Below, piece after piece: positions 33,320 to 41,750 of a stretch of DNA of 64,000 nt. The stretch comes from Halomonas sp. Y3 (GTDB taxonomy: Bacteria; Pseudomonadota; Gammaproteobacteria; Pseudomonadales; Halomonadaceae): assembly GCF_024137965.1 (NCBI RefSeq), contig NZ_CP099975.1, positions 248,001 through 312,000 on the forward strand, given 5' to 3'. A program made the translations under genes and the position numbers. A model generated the notes under the pieces. That model was not told the DNA's origin, searched no databases, and worked only from the letters and a program-made list of their open reading frames with translations. Each line of letters opens with the position of its first letter. Position 1 is the stretch's first letter.

Positions 33320-35986
33320 ATGATTGGATCAATTTGGAATAAATGGGATTTGCATATTCATTCTCCCTATACTCATCAAGCAAATGAGTTTGGCAACACC
33401 ACTATTGATAATTATGTGGATAAGTTAATCTCATCAGAGATAAGTTTGATTGGCGTCACAAATTATTTCTTTTTTAAAGATGGTGAGCTGGATGAAGTCA
33501 GGGAAAAAATAAGAGAAAAGGGCGCCGAAATAACAGTTTTAGGGAATCTTGAATTCCGTATCGATCAGCAAAACAAAGACGGCGAGTGGATCAATATACA
33601 TTGTATCTTCTCGGAGGAGCTTAGTACCCAGAAGATAAATGATATTCTGTCGACACTACCATTCTCTAATACTACTGCTGACAGGAAGAGTATATATTGC
33701 TCTCAACAATCTGTTGCTGATTCTAAAGCTAAGTTGTCTGAAATAGTAGTGAAATTTGATTCTTTGATTGAGCATCTGAACAAAAATCTAAAATTTGGAG
33801 TGGACTTTCTAATTGCTGCTTGTCCCAATGGCTATGGCGGATTTAGGCCTGATATGACAGAGGGGCGCTCATACGCTGTTGCTTTAGAAATAGAGAAAAG
33901 GTGCCAAATAATACTTGGTAGACCTCAGGACCGAGACTTTTTCTTAAATGAAGATAGATATTCCTTTGCGAAACAAAAACCCGTTTTCTATGCTTCCGAC
34001 TCTCATGATATAGAAACGGTCGGATCAATATACTCTTGGGTTAAGGCTAAGCCGACTTTCGAGGGGTTGAGGCAATCTATTATTGAGCCAGATCTTAGAG
34101 TGCAACAAACAGATGATTTTGTGGAAAAGCAATACATAAAGCCATGGTTTAAATCTGTTGAATTAGGCGGAAAGGTATTTTCAGGAGAGGAGATTACTTT
34201 CTTTAGTCAAACGATTCCACTAAACCCAAGCCTAGTCACGATAATTGGCGGGAGAGGAACTGGCAAGAGCCTTTTTTTAGACGCAATGCATTCAAGATTT
34301 AATCATAAAGCTGAGCGCTCTAACGCTCGTAAAGTGAGCGGTGAAGGGCTTTGTGTTGAACTGGATCAAGGGGATGGAACAGTATTAAAGTTTAATTCTT
34401 CATCTAATACTTATTCATATTTACATGTATCTCAAGGCGATGTTCAACATTTTAGCCAGATTCCTGATGATCTGAGTGACGAAATAAAGAGAATGCTTGG
34501 AATTTATGGGGTTGATTTTGACTCTGTTAGTAGCTCGGAAATATCAAGAAATTTGAGCAAGTATCGAGCATTTGTTGAATACTGGGAAGATGTTGATCCT
34601 CAAGGGCAGCGTATTAATACGCAGCAATATCAGCAAGATGTTATTGAAAGCAACACCCAGCTAATCGGTACACTTACTAATCCGCAGAACAAGTTGCTAA
34701 TTGAGCAGTATCAGAATAACTCCAAAAGTATTAACGAGAAAAGTAACTACATTCATGAGGCAAGAGGTTCGTTAGCGCTCATAAATCGTTACGTGAAAGA
34801 GATCAATCAAAGCGTCACAAAGTTAAACGAAAATATTTTCTCTCTAGAGAAATCAGCTTTAATTGATGAGTCTGTGCTAAAAGATCCAATTGATAAAAAC
34901 ATAGAATCTTGTAATGTCGAGATTGAAAAATTAAAAGATAGTAATGGTGATATTGCTGGCCAGTTTCGGCAGCAAGGTATCAATCAAGACATATCATCTT
35001 TGCTTAATAAAGTGACTGAGTATCAAAAATCTATAGACCAGGCGTCAGCGAAGTTAGAAGAAATAAATAAAAAGACCTCTGACTACCATGAGTATGTCAA
35101 AAAGCGTGGTGAGCTGGCCTTGTTATACAAGCAGTATTTGGATATCCAAAAAGAGAATATAGATCAAGCCTTTAAAAACCTTAAAGCTAAGCAGACGGGC
35201 TGGAATGATGAGCAGAATGAACTTGTCCAAAGCATGCTTTCTGATATACATATTAATGGGCGTATAATTTTTAATGTAGATCGTTTTTATCAAGGTATCG
35301 AAGAATGCGTAAATAGAGGTAAATTCAGGGGTACAAGTGAAAGGTCGACTCTTGAAAGATTACAAGAAACATTTTGCGTAAGTTCAGAGGAAGATTTCTT
35401 TAATCTCTTGGCTGGTGAGAAAATAATTAATTATGATGGCGAGCCAATTAACATAGAGGATTTCTTTTGGAAGTCTGAGTTTTTCAATAAGGGTGGGCGG
35501 TTCGAGTTATTAAACTACCTCTTTTCACCTGCAAATATTAAAAATTATCTTTATACTAATGCTGATTTTCAGTACAAGGGGAAAGCGGTCAATAAACTGT
35601 CAGTTGGTCAGCGAGGTACATTCTACGTCTGTTTGAAGTTAGCGACAGATCCATTTGGTAGTCCTTTTGTGTTTGACCAGCCAGAAGATGATTTAGATAA
35701 TGATTTCATAATGTCGCAGCTTGTGCCTCTTTTTAGGAAAATAAAAAAGTACCGTCAAGTAATAATTGTAACTCACAATGCTAATTTGGTGGTTAATACA
35801 GATGCAGAGCAAGTGATTGTTGCTGTAAATCAAGGGGAGAATATTCATTACATGGCTGGCTCTGTTGAAGATGGTAATGTTAAAACGAATACAGGAATAA
35901 GGGCTGATATATGCAACATTTTAGAGGGTGGTAGCTATGCTTTTGAGAAAAGAGAGCGCAAATATGGCATACAGGAATTAGCCTAA
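33320..35986 (+). CDS. TrlF-like PHP-domain and ABC-type ATPase, probable defence protein
   Basis: An 888-residue fusion. The N-terminal PHP phosphoesterase domain has LHIHSPYTH at residues 11-19 and ASDSHDIETVG near 225, supplying metal-binding His and Asp residues. An SMC/Rad50-like ATPase follows, with Walker A IGGRGTGKS near 308, coiled coil about 440-650, signature LSVGQRGTF near 760, Walker B FVFDQPEDDLD near 787 and an H-loop THNANL near 818. NCBI-style naming calls this type TrlF. A nuclease-like head controlled by an ATPase suggests phage sensing, which is inference. The coding DNA is very AT-rich, and attC sites flank the gene on both sides. Confidence 0.9.
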   Translation: MIGSIWNKWDLHIHSPYTHQANEFGNTTIDNYVDKLISSEISLIGVTNYFFFKDGELDEVREKIREKGAEITVLGNLEFRIDQQNKDGEWINIHCIFSEELSTQKINDILSTLPFSNTTADRKSIYCSQQSVADSKAKLSEIVVKFDSLIEHLNKNLKFGVDFLIAACPNGYGGFRPDMTEGRSYAVALEIEKRCQIILGRPQDRDFFLNEDRYSFAKQKPVFYASDSHDIETVGSIYSWVKAKPTFEGLRQSIIEPDLRVQQTDDFVEKQYIKPWFKSVELGGKVFSGEEITFFSQTIPLNPSLVTIIGGRGTGKSLFLDAMHSRFNHKAERSNARKVSGEGLCVELDQGDGTVLKFNSSSNTYSYLHVSQGDVQHFSQIPDDLSDEIKRMLGIYGVDFDSVSSSEISRNLSKYRAFVEYWEDVDPQGQRINTQQYQQDVIESNTQLIGTLTNPQNKLLIEQYQNNSKSINEKSNYIHEARGSLALINRYVKEINQSVTKLNENIFSLEKSALIDESVLKDPIDKNIESCNVEIEKLKDSNGDIAGQFRQQGINQDISSLLNKVTEYQKSIDQASAKLEEINKKTSDYHEYVKKRGELALLYKQYLDIQKENIDQAFKNLKAKQTGWNDEQNELVQSMLSDIHINGRIIFNVDRFYQGIEECVNRGKFRGTSERSTLERLQETFCVSSEEDFFNLLAGEKIINYDGEPINIEDFFWKSEFFNKGGRFELLNYLFSPANIKNYLYTNADFQYKGKAVNKLSVGQRGTFYVCLKLATDPFGSPFVFDQPEDDLDNDFIMSQLVPLFRKIKKYRQVIIVTHNANLVVNTDAEQVIVAVNQGENIHYMAGSVEDGNVKTNTGIRADICNILEGGSYAFEKRERKYGIQELA

Positions 35987-36052
35987 CAAGTCACTGCACT
36001 CGGAAATTTTACTCGCTTAGCTCTCAAAATTCCGGTGAGTGGGGCGTTAGCG
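35981..36052 (+). other. Integron attC site 2
   Basis: R'' GCCTAAC (35981-35987) contains the TAA stop of the preceding gene, and R' is GTTAGCG (36046-36052). The arms pair as CACT 35992-35995 with AGTG 36038-36041, CAC 35997-35999 with GTG 36035-36037, CGG 36001-36003 with CCG 36032-36034, and TTTT 36007-36010 with AAAA 36026-36029. G35996, T36000 and one A are extrahelical. This is the standard attC form. Confidence 0.85.
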
Positions 36053-36074
36053 ACTGGTGCGGCAGCAGTCGCAA

Positions 36075-36764
36075 ATGGGTAGCGCAGACATAATGATTCC
36101 AAAAAACCAAATCTCAGTACAAAGGCGAATTGCCGAGGCTGTTGCCGCGAAAATGAACTACGACTTCCTCTGTTTTCGCGGGTCTATAATGGGTGAGGCG
36201 TATCTTTGTCACAGTATTTCGGAGATTCTCGCGTCTTTCTTCGACCAGACGGCCTATAGGGCTAGGAATAACTTCGCGCATCCGGTGCTCTCTTCGGTGA
36301 AGCGGGGACGAAAACCGGAGATTGACTACGTCGTCGAGGATCTAGCTAAGAATCGGGTTGTGCTTGCAGCAGAAGCGAAGTGGGCTGGTAGCTCTCATTG
36401 TTCTGCAGAAAACATCCTCTGGGATCTTGTTCGCCTAAAAGCACTAAAGGATTCAGTCGATCACGAATGTGGAACCTACTTTCTTGTCGCAGGAAATAGG
36501 GAAGATGTTGATAAATTGTTTCGGGCGAAGCTGTTTCGGCAGGGGTCACATTCTCCGCTGATTGTCGGTAGTCGGCGAAAAAAAAGCTTTAGCCTTTCAG
36601 ATAATCGGGATCATCAAAAGCTAATTGATAAGCAAAAGAAGAAGTGGTTGGAAGCTTATTCAAATTTTTCTATCCCCGAATGCTTGGAAACTAAACTAGA
36701 AGATGATTCGCGATCGGCGGCCAATAATATGCGATTTGTCGCGCGGGTTTGGGAGGTCCTATGA
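36075..36764 (+). CDS. PD-(D/E)XK nuclease-like cassette protein
   Basis: A 229-residue protein from the ATG at 36075; a GTG at 36057 and an ATG at 36093 are alternatives, and none has a strong ribosome site. Around residues 85-110 it reads RGRKPEIDYVVEDL and then LAAEAKWAG. The Asp followed by Glu-x-Lys is the PD-(D/E)XK nuclease core pattern. An upstream helix contains a conserved-looking Glu. The C-terminus is basic and polar. It sits alone between attC sites 2 and 3, so it forms a one-gene cassette. A restriction- or repair-type nuclease is likely; the family is not identified. Confidence 0.75.
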   Translation: MGSADIMIPKNQISVQRRIAEAVAAKMNYDFLCFRGSIMGEAYLCHSISEILASFFDQTAYRARNNFAHPVLSSVKRGRKPEIDYVVEDLAKNRVVLAAEAKWAGSSHCSAENILWDLVRLKALKDSVDHECGTYFLVAGNREDVDKLFRAKLFRQGSHSPLIVGSRRKKSFSLSDNRDHQKLIDKQKKKWLEAYSNFSIPECLETKLEDDSRSAANNMRFVARVWEVL

Positions 36765-36780
36765 ATCAAAGTATCGTGGC

Positions 36781-36855
36781 CGCTAACAATAGTGTGAGCT
36801 TGGACGCCCAACTGTGGTACGCTCCGTTGGGCTCCGGTTACGCTGTTCGTTAACC
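36781..36855 (+). other. Integron attC site 3
   Basis: R'' is CGCTAAC (36781-36787) and R' is GTTAACC (36849-36855). The central arm GCCCAAC 36806-36812 pairs with GTTGGGC 36826-36832, and GGA 36802-36804 with TCC 36833-36835, leaving C36805 extrahelical. The outer arms pair less perfectly. It lies just after the PD-(D/E)XK-like gene. Confidence 0.78.
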
Positions 36856-36873
36856 AAATTAAAGGATTCTCGT

Positions 36874-37257
36874 ATGTTGCGAAGCCTTCGGAAAGGTAAG
36901 TCTAGCGTCTATTTTCAGCATGAGAATACCGGTCACAGCATCGGCGCTGAGAAATTTGAGTCAGCTGTAGACGATGGTGCTGCAGTGTTGAGGTTCATTC
37001 TTAAGCCCGTGGACGAAAATCAGCGGCAAGATGAAAGCTACTTACACGAGGAAGATCTCGTATCTATCACCATTGATGATGAAAGGATAGTGGATGGTTT
37101 CGTATCTCACGTAAAGGCGAGCGGGTCAAAAATTTCCAACTGTAAAATAGAAGTGCTTTCTCGTAACAAGATGCTTGTCTTTGAGGTCCAGCCGCAGTTT
37201 GTAGATCATGGTGCCGTCAAGTATCTGGAATTTCAGGTTGCATCGCAGTATTGTTAA
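36874..37257 (+). CDS. Cassette protein of unknown function
   Basis: A 127-residue soluble protein, starting MLRSLRKGKSSVYFQHENTG. The central part alternates charged and hydrophobic residues in a strand-like pattern (DLVSITIDDERIVDGFVSHV). No family is recognised. The ATG is 18 bases after attC site 3, typical of cassette genes, which often lack long leaders. AT-rich composition agrees with its neighbours and not with the ICE core. Confidence 0.68.
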   Translation: MLRSLRKGKSSVYFQHENTGHSIGAEKFESAVDDGAAVLRFILKPVDENQRQDESYLHEEDLVSITIDDERIVDGFVSHVKASGSKISNCKIEVLSRNKMLVFEVQPQFVDHGAVKYLEFQVASQYC

Positions 37258-37448
37258 TAATTCACGTCACACGGATGTTCTTTACACGGCTTCGCTCTGT
37301 ACAGGTCACCAGTACGCTCCGCATTATGTGTCGAGAACTCCTAATCAAGAAAAATATGCCGTTTAAGTCATGGGATAGCTTTAGAGGGGTAATCGGGGAC
37401 GTGCCCCTATTTCTTCTGCTCACCGCGATTTTACTTTCAATTTAAGGC

Positions 37449-37455
37449 GTTATGC
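37449..37455 (+). other. Lone attC-type core site
   Basis: GTTATGC in the context GGCGTTATGC fits the R' box pattern GTTRRRY and is followed four bases later by the ATG of the next gene, as at other cassette junctions. I could not find a matching R'' arm in the 190 bases upstream, so this may be a damaged or fused attC. A 29-codon frame (starting MPFKSWDSFRG) lies just upstream. Confidence 0.4.
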
Positions 37456-37458
37456 GTT

Positions 37459-38097
37459 ATGAAAGACAGTGCCAAGGGGCGGTTCCTTCGCCGGTACACG
37501 GAGCTACCGTTTCTGATCGATTTTCTTGAAACAAAAAAGATCACACTTCTCAATCCGAAGTCTTGGGATGATCGTAATGACTCATATTACTTGCAGCAAT
37601 ATGGGGCAGCTACCGGGCTAAGGTCAATCTATTCACTGTGCCTAACCGAAACTAACGAAACCTATCATCACTGGAGGGTTTTTTCACATGGAGCCAGTGG
37701 TGTTTGCATTGAGTTTCATAAAGGAATGTTTTTGGATCGCGTGAAGCGAGTGGAAGGCTTACGAGCAGGACCAGTCATATACAGAACGTTGGATGATATG
37801 CGTTCGAAGCCGCCAGAAATCGAGGAGCTGCCATTTATTAAGCGACACGCATTCGGCGACGAAATGGAGTATCGGCTTTTCGTCGCTCGCACCAATCACG
37901 AGACGATCACACTCAAGGTTCCAGTTAGTCTCGATACAATCAGTCGAATCATGCTAAGCCCTTGGCTCCCTAAGGAGGTCGCAAACCAGGTCAAGTCGGC
38001 CCTTCGAGCCATTCGAGGATGCAGCAAGCTAAAGATCTACAGGTCTACTTTAGTGGAGAATGAAGCTTGGAAGAAGTTCGCTAAAAACGAACTATAA
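37459..38097 (+). CDS. DUF2971-like cassette protein
   Basis: A 212-residue soluble protein. The N-terminal region (FLETKKITLLNPKSWDDRND) and the middle (CLTETNETYHHWRVFSHGAS, then GVCIEFHKG) match the pattern of DUF2971 proteins, which are frequent in mobile and defence-rich regions and have no settled biochemical role. A later segment FGDEMEYRLFVAR fits the same family. The ATG is only four bases after an attC-like core, so translation probably starts without a strong ribosome site or depends on upstream readthrough. Confidence 0.75.
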   Translation: MKDSAKGRFLRRYTELPFLIDFLETKKITLLNPKSWDDRNDSYYLQQYGAATGLRSIYSLCLTETNETYHHWRVFSHGASGVCIEFHKGMFLDRVKRVEGLRAGPVIYRTLDDMRSKPPEIEELPFIKRHAFGDEMEYRLFVARTNHETITLKVPVSLDTISRIMLSPWLPKEVANQVKSALRAIRGCSKLKIYRSTLVENEAWKKFAKNEL

Positions 38098-38220
38098 TAA
38101 TTGAAAAGTGGTTATTATTCGATTCGAACTTATATTTCCGTAAAGCTCTATACTTCGTAAAAAGCACCTGGGTATAGCGTTATATTAGAACTGGCTTAAA
38201 GACAGCTTCTGGCCGAAAGC

Positions 38221-38251
38221 AGCCGGCCTGCCAACTACTGTCAGGCCGGCT
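38221..38251 (-). terminator. Terminator-like hairpin at the end of mvaT
   Basis: AGCCGGCCTG 38221-38230 pairs perfectly with CAGGCCGGCT 38242-38251 around an 11-base loop. It lies nine bases beyond the stop of the mvaT-like gene on the minus strand; a short pyrimidine stretch follows on that strand. It may also block transcription arriving from the cassette side. Confidence 0.6.
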
Positions 38252-38260
38252 ACGAGAGTA

Positions 38261-38632
38261 TTAGTCCTCAGTCCTGACGAGCCAGCTTTCTACGGTCTCG
38301 GCACCATACTCCTCCTTCCACGCCTTCAGCGTCTTCTGATTGCCGCCGCGGGTCTCGATGACCTCGCCGGTGTTGGGGTTCTTGTAGATCTTCAGCTTGC
38401 GCTTGGCGCGGCCGGTGCTCGTGGTGCTGGCGGCCTTGGCGGTGGCCGGCTTTGGGTCCAGCAGTTTGATGACGTCAGCGGCTGACTTGTCGAACTCACG
38501 CATCAGCGCCTCAAGCTTGTCCTTGAACTCCAACTCGGCCTTGAGGCGGTCGTCGTTCTTCAGCTTGTCGAGCTCTTCCTGGAGCTGCTTGAGCTGCTGT
38601 TCCTTCTGGATATAGGTGTTGAGAATGGACAT
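38261..38632 (-). CDS. mvaT: MvaT-type H-NS family nucleoid silencer
   Basis: A 123-residue protein. The N-terminal coiled-coil oligomerisation part (MSILNTYIQKEQQLKQLQEE, then LKAELEFKDKLEALMREFDK) and the C-terminal DNA-binding domain (YKNPNTGEVIETRGGNQKTL) match MvaT of pseudomonads and related bacteria. Such proteins coat AT-rich foreign DNA and silence it. The start at 38632 follows GAGGAGACGC. It is transcribed against the rest of the ICE and abuts the AT-rich cassette block, so it may keep the cargo or the element quiet. Confidence 0.92.
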   Translation of the reverse strand: MSILNTYIQKEQQLKQLQEELDKLKNDDRLKAELEFKDKLEALMREFDKSAADVIKLLDPKPATAKAASTTSTGRAKRKLKIYKNPNTGEVIETRGGNQKTLKAWKEEYGAETVESWLVRTED

Positions 38633-38870
38633 GCGTCTCCTCGCATTGGGTGAGTGTTGGAGGCAAGTATGGTGGCTTCCGTGATTTGAATCAATGGATC
38701 TCTTCAATTAACCGTGGCAGTGACGGTTGCCAGCAGGGTAGTGGGTGCGCTGAGATATTGATGGGTGCTGCTTAAGAAAACACCCCGCGGCCGAGTTAAC
38801 ATTTCCTGATGCAGCTCAAAGCTGACTTCGTAATGCTGTGCCAGTTCCTTGTTCTACTGGAGTGGCAAGC

Positions 38871-39305
38871 ATGGAGAGACACCACCCGCGCCGCTGGCTG
38901 GCCGCCTTTGGCCTATCTGCCTGCCTGGTAGGCCCCGTACTCGCTGAGCCAGCCATCGAAGTCTTTACCACCGCTGGTGAGCCGGTCGTCAACGTGCCCT
39001 CGGGCGTAGCGGTCATCGAACTCGATGTGCCTGGACGACTGGATGCCCTGCTGTCTCAGCAGTTGCCCGCGGATCCTGACGTTGCTGCAGCCTTGATGCG
39101 CGAGCGCATGACCACGCCCGCGTGGCAGGAAACTGCTGACCGCTATGCCGATAGCTATCTCGGGCTGGCCAGGGCCTGGCAGCTGGGCGTGGAGAAAGTC
39201 CCCGCCGTGGTGATCGATGGCCGCCAGGTGATCTACGGCCAGCCGGACGTAGCCGAGGCGCTGAGAGAAGCCGAGCGGCTAATGGGGCAGGAGGGCCGCC
39301 GATGA
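38871..39305 (+). CDS. TIGR03757-family ICE protein
   Basis: A 144-residue exported protein with a signal peptide ending in VLAEP near residue 25. The mature part is thioredoxin-like in pattern (AIEVFTTAGEPVVNV, then KVPAVVIDGRQVIYGQPDV near residue 110), as for the family, but the N-terminal CxxC is absent. It restarts the transfer operon after the cargo block and overlaps the next gene by four bases. Confidence 0.87.
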   Translation: MERHHPRRWLAAFGLSACLVGPVLAEPAIEVFTTAGEPVVNVPSGVAVIELDVPGRLDALLSQQLPADPDVAAALMRERMTTPAWQETADRYADSYLGLARAWQLGVEKVPAVVIDGRQVIYGQPDVAEALREAERLMGQEGRR

Positions 39306-40252
39306 AGCCCTTCAAGACGGCAGGGGCCGTGCTGGGCGGGGCGCTGCTGAGCCTGGGCGTGGTTCAGAAGCCGGCCCAGGCGCTGACCACGCCGCAGATC
39401 GTTGCCTCGTCGCTCTCCACCCAGTGCCTGGACTACCAGGTCATCGGTATCTGTGTCTGGCTCAACTGCTCCTGGTCGGGCTGCTCGATCCGCACTTCGG
39501 TGCAGGTGCGCCACTATATTCCCGAGCTGGTGGTCTCCAGCTACGAGAACACCGGTGATAACCCCTGGTGGGAGGTGGCGGCGCTGTCGCCGCCGCTGGG
39601 CGAGGCGCTGGCCGGAGGGCAGAGCACGTCCGATGTCAGCCGGGCTCAGCACGAGCACCTGCGCTTCAAGAATGTGGATGCCATCGGCCACCCGGCCGGC
39701 GAGGCCTTCAGCAGCTTCGCCAGCGCCTTCGGCATGACCTGCGCCGGGGCAGCGACGCCCTTCCAGCCCTACCACCTCTCGACCCTGGACGCCCTGGCGT
39801 GGCGCAGCGGCATTCCCGAGTCGCTCTACCCCGAGGCACTCACGCCCGGCATGCGTGAGCTGGGCCAGCCCGGCGACCTGTGGGGCAACATCTACCCGCG
39901 CAGCGGCTTCCTGACTCAGGTACACGACTACAAGACCGCGGCGACCACCGCCCAGCGCTCTGCCGATGTCGTCACCCGCACGGGGCAGCCCCACGTCTAC
40001 ACGCCGCTGGTGGCCGCCAGCCGCGACGGCTACTGGCCGCCCGGGCCGGTCAAGGAGGGCGATGCCTCGACCCACCGCTGGCAGCGCCTCACGCCCGGCA
40101 TGAGCAAATCCTGTCGGGTGTGGCCGGACCGTGGCGTCACCGACACTTACGGTGACCGCCTGGATACCGGCGGTGACTACGCCTGGTCGTTGTGGCGCCC
40201 CTATCGTTGCTGCAAGCGTCGCGGCCAGACCCTGCTGTATGCAGTCCCCTGA
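39302..40252 (+). CDS. TIGR03756-family ICE protein (TraU-like)
   Basis: A 316-residue exported protein. The signal peptide ends near residue 24 (AQALT). The mature protein has repeated Cys (QCLDYQVIGICVWLNCSWSG) and Trp-rich segments like TraU of F-type systems, which act in pilus assembly and mating-pair stabilisation. The C-terminus (WRPYRCCKRRGQTLLY) is typical of the family. It overlaps the previous gene by four bases. Confidence 0.9.
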   Translation: MKPFKTAGAVLGGALLSLGVVQKPAQALTTPQIVASSLSTQCLDYQVIGICVWLNCSWSGCSIRTSVQVRHYIPELVVSSYENTGDNPWWEVAALSPPLGEALAGGQSTSDVSRAQHEHLRFKNVDAIGHPAGEAFSSFASAFGMTCAGAATPFQPYHLSTLDALAWRSGIPESLYPEALTPGMRELGQPGDLWGNIYPRSGFLTQVHDYKTAATTAQRSADVVTRTGQPHVYTPLVAASRDGYWPPGPVKEGDASTHRWQRLTPGMSKSCRVWPDRGVTDTYGDRLDTGGDYAWSLWRPYRCCKRRGQTLLYAVP

Positions 40253-40265
40253 AGGAGAGAAGCCG

Positions 40266-41750
40266 ATGAAAGGAATTCGTATGCGACGCTTCGCCCTTGC
40301 GCCGCTGGCCGGCGCCCTGGTGGTGGGGCTGCTGTCTACCCATGCTGCCCAGGCTCAGGCGCAATCCGCCGATGCCCTTTACTACCAGATCGGCGGCGCC
40401 TCGCCTTTCAGCGTCTCCGCCGGACGGGGCTACAACCCCAACGTTCGCGGTATCGGCATCAGCTGGAACATGAATGCCACATGCGGCAACTTTGATATTG
40501 GCGCCACGGTCTCCAACCAGCTCAACGGCGTCACCGACGGCTTCCAGAACCTGATGGGGACGGTGGTTCAGAACGCCCAGGGTGCCGTGGCCTCGCTGCC
40601 CGCCATGGTCATCCAGCGGGCCAACCCGGGGCTCTATGACCTGCTAAGCAACGGCGTGCTGCAGGGGCGTGTCGACTTCGACCGGGCGTCGATGTCCTGC
40701 CGCCAGATGTCCGAGCGCATGGCCGACATGGTCACCGGGCAGGGGTGGCAGCAGATGGCCGCGGCCGAGAGCTGGCAGAGCGCGGCCCAGTCCAACGCCG
40801 ACGTCGTCGCGGCTCAGGAGCAGGTCGACCAGTCGGGCGGCAACCAGGGCGTGACCTGGGTGGGAGGCCAGCGCCGCGGCGGCCAGGATCAGGCACCGAT
40901 TCGCGTGGTGCAGGACACCGCTCGCGCCGGCTACAACCTGCTGCACGGCCGTGACGACACCACCAGCACGGCCCCCATTGCCGGTGGCGGTGGCGGCTGG
41001 GGATCGGTAGCCACCAACGAGGGCACCTGGATTGGCGGCGGCGGGCTGGCCGGTGCTTCCGGTGGGAGCGGTGGCGGCGCAGGGTCAGGCAGCGGGGCAG
41101 GGAGCTGCCTGGGCGGCATGTGCACGGTCTGGCAGAGCCCGGAGGAGGCCGCCGAGTGGACCCAGACGGTGATCGGTGAGCAGTCGATTCGCACCTGCGA
41201 CGGCTGCGAGCGCAGCGAGACCCAGGCCGGCAGTGGCCTGGTCCGCGAGCTGGAGCGTGAGCAGCAGGAGGTCTACGGGCTGCTGCAGGGGCTGGTCGAC
41301 GGCAGCGAGCCGCTGACCCCGGAGAACCTGCGCCAGGTCTCCGCCGGCGACGGCCTGACCGTCTCCAGAGGAGTGATCGAGGCGCTGCGCAGCGACCCCG
41401 AAGCCTCGCTGCTGATCCACCGCCTGAGCGGTGAGATGGCCCTGGCCAGGACACTGACCAAGGCGCTGTGGGCGCGCCGGCTGCTGCTGGCCGGCAGCAG
41501 TGACCCGGGCATCGCCGACAACGAGCAGGGCATGTCGGCGCTGGATCGCAAGCTGGTGGCTCTGGATCGGGATATCGAGTCGCTGCGCTCCGAGATGGAG
41601 ATCCGCCAGGCGCTGGGCAACAGCGCTGCCGGCATTGCCCTGGAGCGCGCTTCACGGCGCAGCCAGGGCGCCTCTCAGGGCGAGACCTTCCGGCCGGATG
41701 CCGCCCTGGACGGCCGCGGCCGTCCAGCCGGCGAGGAGGGCGGCGACTGA
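40266..41750 (+). CDS. TIGR03755-family ICE protein
   Basis: A 494-residue exported protein. The start at 40266 follows AAGGAGAGAA and yields a signal peptide ending near AAQAQAQS; an earlier in-frame start would lie inside the preceding gene. The N-terminal domain (ADALYYQIGGASPFSVSAGR, then NATCGNFDIGATV) resembles TraH-like mating-pair proteins. The middle, about 210-280, is Gly/Ser-rich and probably flexible; the C-terminal third is helical. It overlaps the next gene by one base. Confidence 0.9.
   Translation: MKGIRMRRFALAPLAGALVVGLLSTHAAQAQAQSADALYYQIGGASPFSVSAGRGYNPNVRGIGISWNMNATCGNFDIGATVSNQLNGVTDGFQNLMGTVVQNAQGAVASLPAMVIQRANPGLYDLLSNGVLQGRVDFDRASMSCRQMSERMADMVTGQGWQQMAAAESWQSAAQSNADVVAAQEQVDQSGGNQGVTWVGGQRRGGQDQAPIRVVQDTARAGYNLLHGRDDTTSTAPIAGGGGGWGSVATNEGTWIGGGGLAGASGGSGGGAGSGSGAGSCLGGMCTVWQSPEEAAEWTQTVIGEQSIRTCDGCERSETQAGSGLVRELEREQQEVYGLLQGLVDGSEPLTPENLRQVSAGDGLTVSRGVIEALRSDPEASLLIHRLSGEMALARTLTKALWARRLLLAGSSDPGIADNEQGMSALDRKLVALDRDIESLRSEMEIRQALGNSAAGIALERASRRSQGASQGETFRPDAALDGRGRPAGEEGGD

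Noticed and set aside
38098-38220. A fourth attC site after the DUF2971-like gene
   Set aside because: GCGTTATAT near 38179 resembles a core box, but I could not pair a matching left arm, so no site is claimed.
40131-40265. 45-codon upstream extension of the TIGR03755 gene
   Set aside because: It overlaps the end of the TIGR03756 gene, and the start at 40266 has AAGGAGAG and a clean signal peptide.
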